NCBI GenBank assembly: GCA_001770355.1
Contig: MEQV01000080.1
Location: 1-7,181, forward strand
Direction: 5' to 3'
DNA from: Betaproteobacteria bacterium RIFCSPLOWO2_02_FULL_62_17
GTDB taxonomy: Bacteria; Pseudomonadota; Gammaproteobacteria; Burkholderiales; SG8-39
Length of the DNA stretch: 7,181 bases
Positions 1 to 4,427 of the stretch are shown piece by piece. Position 1 is the first letter of the stretch, and each line of letters opens with the position of its first letter. The translations under genes were made by a program, and so were the position numbers. The notes under the pieces were generated by a model. The model saw nothing but the letters and a program-made list of their open reading frames with translations, searched no databases and had not been told where the DNA came from.

Positions 1-105
1 TGGAAGCCAGGATCAAGAAGTGACGGCAAAATGTCAAAGATGTTTAAATCTCAACAGAATTTTGCTCAAAAGACTGGAAATAAGCCCCGTAACCCCTGGT
101 TTTCA

Positions 106-121
106 TGGCATGAAGCTTGCA
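106..121 (+). promoter_or_regulatory. Probable sigma-54 (-24/-12) promoter of the pilin-like gene
   Basis: The sequence reads TGGCAT, five bases, then TTGCA. This fits the sigma-54 consensus TGGCAC-N5-TTGC with one mismatch, and the spacing between GG (107-108) and GC (119-120) is the required 12 bases. Transcription would start near 131-132, leaving a leader of about 65 nt before the ATG at 197. Type IV pilin genes of several proteobacteria are known to be transcribed by RpoN with the PilR activator, so the gene context agrees. No PilR site was identified with confidence further upstream. Confidence 0.65.
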
Positions 122-184
122 TAAGGTCGGGTCTGCATCACTGGATAATTTGCTGGCCAATCTCATAGCGGGGGCCGTATGAAC

Positions 185-189
185 AAGGA
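185..189 (+). promoter_or_regulatory. Shine-Dalgarno sequence that selects the ATG at 197
   Basis: AAGGA lies 7 nt before the ATG at 197. The in-frame ATGs at 179 and 191 lack a comparable site at a usable distance. The choice matters because it gives a 7-residue prepilin leader ending in Gly. Confidence 0.6.
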
Positions 190-196
190 AATGTCA

Positions 197-883
197 ATGA
201 AATCCGCCCAGTCGGGCTTTACCTTGGTGGAAATTGCCATTGTGCTGGTCATCATCGGACTGCTGCTTGGCGGTATCCTGAAGGGCCAGGAGATGATCAC
301 CCAGGCGAAGATAAAGAATCTTATTAATGATTTCAACGGGTTGGCGGCGGCCATGTATTCTTACCAGGACCGCTATCGGGCCCTGCCTGGTGATGAGTCA
401 AACTCAGCCACGGTGGGACGCTGGGGCCCGGCCGCATTTGGCGGAAATGGCAATGGCACCTTCTGCCGTGTGGCATGTGCGGCGACCGATGTTTATAACA
501 ACATCCCAACCGCCGCCGAGGTACCGTCGGCGGCCACCCCAGAAGCAAATCTCTTCTGGATGCATTTGCGCCTTTCCGGTTTCGTTGGGGGCTCGACCGA
601 TACCGCGGCGGCCGCTTCAATACTGCCACCCGCCAATTCGGTCAATGGCATCGTCGGGGTACAGACAGCCGGGATGGGCTTTACCTCCAACATCATCTGT
701 ACCAGCAACCTGCCCGACAAGGTCGCCATCGCCGTGGATACCCAAGTTGATGATGGTTCAGCGATCCGTGGCCAGGTTAGAGGGCAAATTCAGCTTACAC
801 CGAACCCAGCAGCAGGCGGAGCGCCAGCCGCAGAGTTTGCCGAAACCGGCACCAACCAGTACCTGCTCTGCAAGAACCTGTAA
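197..883 (+). CDS. Type IV pilin-like / pseudopilin protein with class III prepilin leader
   Basis: This is a 228-residue protein exported to the inner membrane and probably assembled into a type IV pilus or a related pseudopilus. The leader MKSAQSG is followed by FTLVE, the classic prepilin peptidase (PilD) cleavage and N-methylation site, with Glu at mature position 5. A hydrophobic helix spans about residues 8-28. An amphipathic stretch and the motif YQDRYRALPGDE (about 56-67) follow, typical of a group of solitary pilin-like proteins in proteobacteria. The globular domain has four Cys (90, 94, 168, 225). C225 is close to the C terminus and may pair with C168, but this is not demonstrable here. 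DTQVDDG (181-187) is another recognisable patch. The ATG at 197 was chosen over 179 because of the Shine-Dalgarno site. The gene stands alone between a sigma-54 promoter and a terminator, with no pilus assembly genes beside it. Whether it is a major pilin, a minor pilin or a pseudopilin cannot be decided. Confidence 0.88.
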   Translation: MKSAQSGFTLVEIAIVLVIIGLLLGGILKGQEMITQAKIKNLINDFNGLAAAMYSYQDRYRALPGDESNSATVGRWGPAAFGGNGNGTFCRVACAATDVYNNIPTAAEVPSAATPEANLFWMHLRLSGFVGGSTDTAAAASILPPANSVNGIVGVQTAGMGFTSNIICTSNLPDKVAIAVDTQVDDGSAIRGQVRGQIQLTPNPAAGGAPAAEFAETGTNQYLLCKNL

Positions 884-898
884 GGCTTCACCGTCCCG

Positions 899-927
899 GA
901 AAAGCCCGCCGCGTGCGGGCTTTTTTC
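899..927 (+). terminator. Intrinsic terminator of the pilin-like gene
   Basis: A hairpin pairs AAAGCCCGC (901-909) with GCGGGCTTT (915-923) around a 5-nt loop and runs into a T tract (TTTTTTCTTTT from 921). It begins 16 nt after the stop codon. This is a textbook rho-independent terminator and closes the pilin transcript as a single-gene unit. Confidence 0.93.
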
Positions 928-931
928 TTTT

Positions 932-1228
932 AAGGGAGCGAGAAATTACCAACGCAGCAGTTTTGTCATTGTGAGCAAAGCGCGGCTATGCCGGTCCCTG
1001 GCTCATCCTCGCCCCACCCCACCCAACGCCGGTTTTCGGCCAGATTTCAAGTCACCCTTGGCCAGCCGATTGCCCCGTTTCTTCCGTGACGCAGGACGCG
1101 TGGCTTGCTGCGATTTTATGCTCGGTGAGCGTTCAGAGACAGAGTAAATACACTTGTATTCAAGTTGTTACAGTGATCCACCCAAAGCAAATCGCGGCGT
1201 CGCACGGCGCCAAAGAATATTTTTTTTA
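932..1228. other. Non-coding spacer, no gene seen
   Basis: Between the pilin terminator and the abiE operator array I see no convincing gene on either strand. The stretch holds a C-rich run near 1011-1025 and a short palindrome with arms ACTTG (1152-1156) and CAAGT (1161-1165) around a 4-nt loop. There is also a 9-base match to the abiE operator half-site (GTGAGCAAA at 971-979, reverse of TTTGCTCAC). None of these is strong enough for a firm assignment. Base composition changes from GC-rich to AT-rich towards 1220, marking the approach of the abiE module. Confidence 0.5.
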
Positions 1229-1270
1229 TGAGCAGAACATTAAATGACAGTAAATGTATTGCTCACGAAA
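1229..1270 (+). repeat. abiE operator repeat, copy 1
   Basis: This 42-bp element matches a second copy 63 bp downstream at 34 of 42 positions without a gap. It is also an imperfect palindrome: arms 1229-1243 and 1251-1265 agree at 12 of 15 positions, with the outer six bases perfect (TGAGCA/TGCTCA). It overlaps the proposed -35 element of abiEi. AbiEi proteins are known to repress their own operon by binding repeated inverted sites in the promoter, so this is the likely binding site. That function is inferred from position and symmetry. Confidence 0.7.
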
Positions 1271-1288
1271 TATATAACATTTTATACT
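1259..1288 (+). promoter_or_regulatory. Candidate sigma-70 promoter of the abiE operon
   Basis: A good -10 hexamer, TATACT (1283-1288), lies 18 bp after a weak -35 element, TTGCTC (1259-1264). The start point would be near 1295, just before the abiEi start codon. Promoter and operator repeats interleave: copy 1 covers the -35 element, the central inverted repeat covers the -10, and copy 2 covers the start point. This is the geometry expected for tight autorepression. Confidence 0.5.
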
Positions 1289-1291
1289 TCG
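1266..1291 (+). repeat. Inverted repeat between the two operator copies
   Basis: Arms CGAAATATA (1266-1274) and TATACTTCG (1283-1291) are complementary at 8 of 9 positions around 8 bases of AT-rich DNA. The right arm contains the proposed -10 hexamer of the abiE promoter. It may be a third protein-binding site or part of a composite operator. Confidence 0.5.
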
Positions 1292-1333
1292 TGTGCAGAA
1301 GATTGAATGACAGAAAATTATTTGCTCACAAAA
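1292..1333 (+). repeat. abiE operator repeat, copy 2
   Basis: This is the second copy of the 42-bp element, sharing long blocks such as AATGACAG and TTGCTCAC with copy 1. Its own dyad symmetry is weaker than in copy 1. It includes the ATG at 1307 and ends 3 bases before the ATG at 1337, so a bound repressor would block both transcription start and the translation start region. Confidence 0.7.
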
Positions 1334-2155
1334 ATTATGAAAGCAACCAAAACTTTAGGTCCTCGGACCTCGCGGCTTTTTTCAGGCCTTCACGACCAAG
1401 GCAGGACGGTGTTCGACATTGCAAAAGCCGCTGCATTGATGGGCGTGAGCACGCCAGAAGCCGCGGGTATTTTGCACGCGGCTGCCAAACGCGGACTGGT
1501 CACTCCGGTGAAAAGGGGACTCTACAACCTGGTGCCCTTTGAACTGGGGTCCGCAACCTTTCACCTGGAGGACAGATATGTCCTGGTGCGTGAAAGTCTG
1601 GGGAACATGCCCTATTTTCTATCACACGCCTCCGCGCTCGATATCCATCAACTGGCCACGCAGCCGAATTTTAATGTCTATGTCACCTCTACACGCCGTC
1701 GGAAGAACATAAACCTCGGGGGGGCAATGACGCACTTTGTGTGGGCACCCCCTGCTCGGTTCTTTGGCTATCAAACCATGAAGGTCGGAAACGTTCGTTT
1801 GGTTGTGAGCGATATCGAGCGCACCCTGATAGATGGGGTCGCACACCCTGCTTACTGCGGCGGACTTATTGAGGTCGCGAAAGCATTCTTCATGGCCAAG
1901 CCCCGGCTGGACAAGTTGCAACTCATTAAATACGCCCAGGCCTTCCAAAAATGGGCCGTGGTACGCCGAACAGGGTTTCTAATGGAGTTATTCAATTGCG
2001 CCGATAAAGGCACCCTTAACGACATCGCTCGCTCTTTACCGGCGGGTTACGTAAGACTTGACCCTGATTTTACAGCCGATGGCGCACGCGACAAGAAGTG
2101 GGGTCTCGTACTCAATGTCACTCGCGAAGAACTTGAGCAAGCCGTCAGCCACTAA
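1307..2155 (+). CDS. abiEi: AbiEi family antitoxin / autorepressor (type IV toxin-antitoxin)
   Basis: This is a 282-residue cytoplasmic protein of the AbiEi family. The family acts as the antitoxin of the AbiE abortive-infection system and represses its own operon. Residues about 20-76 form a winged helix-turn-helix: a GRTVFDIAKAA segment, then an ALMGVSTPEAAGIL recognition helix region, then a KRGLYNLVP wing. The rest (about 80-280) matches the family's antitoxin domain, with SHASALDIHQL near 106-116 and a VSDIERTLIDG segment near 167-177, followed by an AKAFF helix. The partner gene follows with an overlap, as usual. The start is uncertain. ATG 1307 lies inside operator copy 2. The in-frame ATG at 1337 (residue 11) lies just after it. 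Neither has a good Shine-Dalgarno sequence. The reading frame is intact. Codon use is less GC-biased than in the antiporter and kdsD, which suggests transfer. Confidence 0.9.
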   Translation: MTENYLLTKIMKATKTLGPRTSRLFSGLHDQGRTVFDIAKAAALMGVSTPEAAGILHAAAKRGLVTPVKRGLYNLVPFELGSATFHLEDRYVLVRESLGNMPYFLSHASALDIHQLATQPNFNVYVTSTRRRKNINLGGAMTHFVWAPPARFFGYQTMKVGNVRLVVSDIERTLIDGVAHPAYCGGLIEVAKAFFMAKPRLDKLQLIKYAQAFQKWAVVRRTGFLMELFNCADKGTLNDIARSLPAGYVRLDPDFTADGARDKKWGLVLNVTREELEQAVSH

Positions 2156-3038
2156 CGTGATACTCCAACGAGACATTTCCCGGCTTGCAAACAGGCTCTA
2201 CCAGGAGACCGTCACCAAGGTCGGCAAAAAACTTGCACGGCGAGTGCCAGAGAACGTAATTGAGCGGGACTACGTCCTTGCTTGATTTCTTACAGAATTT
2301 GCGAGACACCCGTTGCTCTCCAGCGCTTTTGCGTTTAAGGGAGGAACAGCTTTGCGTCGAGTGCATTTCGGCGAGTACCGGTTCTCCGAGGACTTGGATT
2401 TTTCGATGACGCGCGATGTCCCGCTGGAGGATTTGTTTGACGCTTTCAAGCAGGTATTTGCCTCGCTTGAAAAGAAAAGCGGCATAGCCTTCACTCTGGA
2501 TGAGGCAAACGTAACGCAGAATTTGCGCAACGACACCTGCTATTTCGGCTATAAGGGGCCACTTCCTGCGGGGAACAGCGTCAAGGTGGACATCACTCGC
2601 GGAGAAACCATCGTATTCCCTCTCGAGCAAAAGCGAGTTTTAAAAACTTACCCAGAATATGCCGACCTACCCGAGGACGCACCAGCGCTTCAGGTCTACG
2701 GATTCTTCGAAATTGTTGTCGAGAAAACGTTGGCCGTAACAGATGGGGCACGGAGAGAACCGCGCGACTTATACGATTTGTGGTTCATATTGGAGGAACG
2801 CCACGTTGCTTACCCAGAGGATGTAGTGGAGGGCCTGAGTAAAAAACTCGCAAGCCGCGATGGGCGCGAAAACGATGTTTTAGTACCTCGACTGGAGAAG
2901 GTTGAGGCTGCGCTGCGGAAAGCGTGGGAACATCGGTTAAGCGCGCAGGTTGAAATACTTCCAGGCTTTGACGTTTGCGTTCGAGATGTCAAAAAACTTT
3001 TGAGCAACCTTGACAAGCTTCGCGGTAATGCGCCATAG
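2115..3038 (+). pseudogene. abiEii: AbiEii nucleotidyltransferase toxin, interrupted by in-frame TGA
   Basis: The reading frame encodes a 307-codon AbiEii/AbiGii-type nucleotidyltransferase toxin but contains TGA at codon 57 (2283-2285). Numbered from ATG 2115, family motifs are FKGGTAL (74-80, GG binding motif), RFSEDLDF (89-96, with catalytic Asp93 and Asp95), VDIT (Asp159), EKTLAV (Lys204) and ARRDLYDLW-type REPRDLYDLW (Asp218, Asp221). Upstream of the stop, RLANRLYQETV and VIERDYVLA read as normal family N-terminus. The usual residue after DYVLx is, as I recall the family, Trp, so TGG to TGA is the simplest explanation. ATG 2115 overlaps abiEi by 41 nt; GTG 2157 just after the abiEi stop is an alternative. 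An open frame of 241 codons could restart at TTG 2313 and would keep every catalytic motif, but no ribosome-binding site precedes it. The gene is therefore either a recent pseudogene or a source of a shortened or readthrough product. Confidence 0.82.
2283..2285 (+). other. Premature TGA codon inside abiEii
   Basis: The TGA follows VIERDYVLA, and the same frame resumes at once with FLTEFARHPLL and the catalytic core. No frameshift is needed: a one-base change (TGG to TGA) restores a full-length gene. The same triplet is used as the normal stop of the antiporter gene in this window, so TGA is not generally read as Trp here. Confidence 0.9.
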
Positions 3039-3040
3039 CC

Positions 3041-3793
3041 CTAGCGCAAACTGCTCGGCCTGAATTCGAGCCACTTTCGCCCCGGCCTGCGCTCGACGCG
3101 CACCAGATCCCGCGCCGGGTTCACGCGATAGGTAAGTAAGCACAGGTCGCGCACGCGCGAAAGAACCCCCGGGGTGAAGAGGTCGGCGTTGGTTCCGCGG
3201 CTTCGGGCCGAGCGAACCAGCAGACCATTCTGGTTCTGCTCCTTGAGGTAGCGTCCGAGTTGCTGCGGGTACCGGTAATCGCGCCGGTCGAGCAGGCGCC
3301 TCTGGCGGCGCTCCTTGCCGCGCAGATCGATCAGGATCGCATCGCAGCGGGCATGGAATACGCGCCGTTCGCCTGTGATCTCCCGGTCTTCCCGGGGATA
3401 GCTGTCCGCGATGAATTCGTGCCAGTGATGAACGGTTTCGTACACGCCCGTCTCCAGGTCCAGCGACCCGTACCAGACACCGTAATCGAGGCCGTCTGAG
3501 AAGCGTGTTCCCTGGTTGTTCAATGCTTCAAAGGGGTAGGTGATGACCGCGCCGTAGTCGAACGGCCGCGTGAGAAGCGGCGCATCACTCGGTAAGCGGT
3601 CCGCCGATTCCGCGGCGACGGCGACCATCTGGTCGTCCCTGTCATCGGATAGATCGTCGAACAGGTTCCGCGATGTGCGGATGCCTTTGATGTTGCGCAC
3701 CAGGTCGTCGTGAAAATCGACGGCATCCTCGAGCAGGTCCGCGTACACGGGCACTAGGATCGCGCGGCCAAAAGCTCGCCGCGCTGCTTCCAA
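3041..3793 (-). CDS. RES-domain toxin, probable NAD+ phosphorylase
   Basis: This 250-residue cytoplasmic protein belongs to the RES family, toxins of Xre-RES modules that degrade NAD+ and stop growth. The conserved R, E and S that name the domain are recognisable: Arg in IRTSRNLFDDL (R42) or TRFSDG (R97), Glu in YGSLDLETGVYET (E114 or E119), and Ser in GLLVRSARSRGTNADLF (S195 or S198). The RFSDG, GVWYGSLDLETGVYE and NADLF segments are typical of the longer RES subgroup. The start is TTG at 3793. An in-frame TAA lies 15 nt upstream, so no longer product is possible, and internal GTG codons (residues 14 and 16) are alternatives. The antitoxin gene ends 34 nt upstream on the same strand, and a perfect hairpin fills that gap. 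The stop codon is 2 bp from the abiEii stop on the other strand. The frame is intact. The toxin activity is inferred from the family. Confidence 0.86.
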   Translation of the reverse strand: MEAARRAFGRAILVPVYADLLEDAVDFHDDLVRNIKGIRTSRNLFDDLSDDRDDQMVAVAAESADRLPSDAPLLTRPFDYGAVITYPFEALNNQGTRFSDGLDYGVWYGSLDLETGVYETVHHWHEFIADSYPREDREITGERRVFHARCDAILIDLRGKERRQRRLLDRRDYRYPQQLGRYLKEQNQNGLLVRSARSRGTNADLFTPGVLSRVRDLCLLTYRVNPARDLVRVERRPGRKWLEFRPSSLR

Positions 3794-3795
3794 CA

Positions 3796-3820
3796 GCCGG
3801 CGCGAGATTTATGCGCCGGC
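3796..3820 (-). promoter_or_regulatory. Perfect hairpin between antitoxin and RES toxin genes
   Basis: GCCGGCGC (3796-3803) and GCGCCGGC (3813-3820) form a perfect 8-bp GC-only stem with a 9-nt AT-rich loop. In the minus-strand transcript it begins 7 nt after the antitoxin stop codon and ends 2 nt before the toxin's TTG. It would sequester the place where a ribosome-binding site should be. There is no T tract, so it is not an ordinary terminator. It may lower toxin translation or mark an RNA processing point (inference). Confidence 0.6.
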
Positions 3821-3827
3821 GGTCTCA

Positions 3828-4232
3828 CTAGCGGCCGCGCTCGAAGTCGAGAAAACGGCGGACCGCCAGAATGCCTTCGTATCCTCGTTTCATGGTTTCC
3901 AGCGGCATTCGGCCGCCAAACCTGCGATTGGGCGTGCTCACCCAGCGGTAGGCAAGGTCGCTATCCTGCGGGAACATGACGCGCAGCGCCTTGTGTATTC
4001 CCAGGAGATGCCCTGCGCGCGCGAGCAGGTCGGTATTGTCGGCCAGCGGCTCACCCTTGCGGTAACGGGCAAGCGTTGCACGCGAATCCGGCGACAAACC
4101 GAGCAGGGACGCCTGATCAGGCGCTGAAACCTGCCAATGGTCGAAAAGGCTTACCACCATCCTGGCAAGCCGCTCCCGGTTGCCGCGCCGGTGGAGGTCG
4201 ATCTCTCGAACCGGTTCAAGCACGGCGCTCAT
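3828..4232 (-). CDS. Xre/MbcA/ParS family antitoxin (DUF2384-type C-terminus)
   Basis: This 134-residue protein is the antitoxin of the RES toxin encoded directly downstream. An N-terminal helix-turn-helix region (about 29-63, with QASLLGLSPDSRATLARYRKG) would bind DNA. The C-terminal part (about 76-134) is the toxin-binding domain, recognisable by an LLGIHKALRVMFP segment, W97, STPNRRFGGRMPLETM (99-114) and a final GYEGILAVRRFLD helix. In this family the C-terminal arm occludes the RES active site, and the complex represses the operon. The ATG at 4232 was chosen because AGGAG lies 8 nt before it. The in-frame ATG at 4253 (7 codons upstream) lies inside the operator palindrome and has no such site. 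The antitoxin-then-toxin order is the usual one for Xre-RES modules. Confidence 0.88.
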   Translation of the reverse strand: MSAVLEPVREIDLHRRGNRERLARMVVSLFDHWQVSAPDQASLLGLSPDSRATLARYRKGEPLADNTDLLARAGHLLGIHKALRVMFPQDSDLAYRWVSTPNRRFGGRMPLETMKRGYEGILAVRRFLDFERGR

Positions 4233-4240
4233 GATTTCGC

Positions 4241-4246
4241 TCTCCT
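4241..4246 (-). promoter_or_regulatory. Shine-Dalgarno sequence of the Xre-family antitoxin
   Basis: AGGAGA on the minus strand, with AGGAG centred about 10 nt before the ATG at 4232, is a near-ideal ribosome-binding site. It decides the start against the ATG at 4253. Confidence 0.75.
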
Positions 4247-4251
4247 GTATC

Positions 4252-4276
4252 ATTTAGTACAATATGTGTATCAAAT
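4252..4276 (-). promoter_or_regulatory. Palindromic operator candidate of the Xre-RES operon
   Basis: Read on the minus strand, the arms ATTTGATACA and TGTACTAAAT are complementary at 8 of 10 positions around a 5-bp centre. A direct repeat, TGATACA, also occurs twice with a 21-bp offset, two helical turns (4267-4273 and 4246-4252). The palindrome spans the predicted transcription start and touches the -10 box, so a bound antitoxin or toxin-antitoxin complex would block transcription. Confidence 0.55.
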
Positions 4277-4303
4277 ATTAGCAGCGTGCCGGCTGTGAAT
4301 CAA
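4275..4303 (-). promoter_or_regulatory. Candidate sigma-70 promoter of the Xre-RES operon
   Basis: On the minus strand, TTGATT (4303-4298) is followed after exactly 17 bp by TAATAT (4280-4275). Each hexamer matches four of six consensus bases. Transcription would begin near 4268, inside the palindromic operator and about 36 nt before the antitoxin start codon. Confidence 0.5.
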
Positions 4304-4388
4304 GCGCCGGGGTGGAAAGATCGCTCGAATCGTAAATACGCGATCGCTGGGAGCCACCACGACTGCCGGCCGTTATTATGGAAAATGC

Positions 4389-4406
4389 CTGCCCTTATGA
4401 CGGCAG
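4389..4406 (-). other. Weak hairpin downstream of the antiporter gene
   Basis: CTGCC and GGCAG form a 5-bp stem with an 8-nt loop, followed on the minus strand by GCATTTT. It lies 21 nt after the antiporter stop codon. It might act as a poor terminator separating the antiporter from the Xre-RES operon, but the stem is short and the T run is interrupted. Confidence 0.25.
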
Positions 4407-4427
4407 CGGGGGAGGCGCTGTACATCT

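Noticed and set aside
327..974. Second frame of 215 codons over the pilin gene
   Set aside because: It is an Arg/Pro-rich out-of-frame shadow that runs through the terminator hairpin, and it has no domain or ribosome-binding site.
1229..1354. Recent 63-bp tandem duplication
   Set aside because: Only the first 42 bp of each period match. The remaining 21 bp are unrelated, so repeated binding sites explain it better than a full duplication.
1228..1542. Open frame of 104 codons starting in the operator repeats
   Set aside because: The two operator copies are in the same frame, giving similar peptides (RTLNDSKCIAH and RRLNDRKLFAH), but the frame then runs out of register across the first third of abiEi. 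It has no ribosome-binding site and no recognisable domain.
2283..2285. TGA recoded as Trp or selenocysteine
   Set aside because: TGA ends the antiporter gene normally and TGG is used for Trp elsewhere, so a code change is unlikely. AbiEii is not a known selenoprotein, and I see no convincing SECIS-like element.
3029..3048. Bidirectional terminator between abiEii and the RES toxin gene
   Set aside because: TGCGC/GCGCA can form a 5-bp stem whose loop holds both stop codons, but there is no T tract on either side and the stem is too short to assign.
3260..3499. 79-codon plus-strand frame inside the RES toxin gene
   Set aside because: It is antisense to the RES core motifs, with no ribosome-binding site and no recognisable family.
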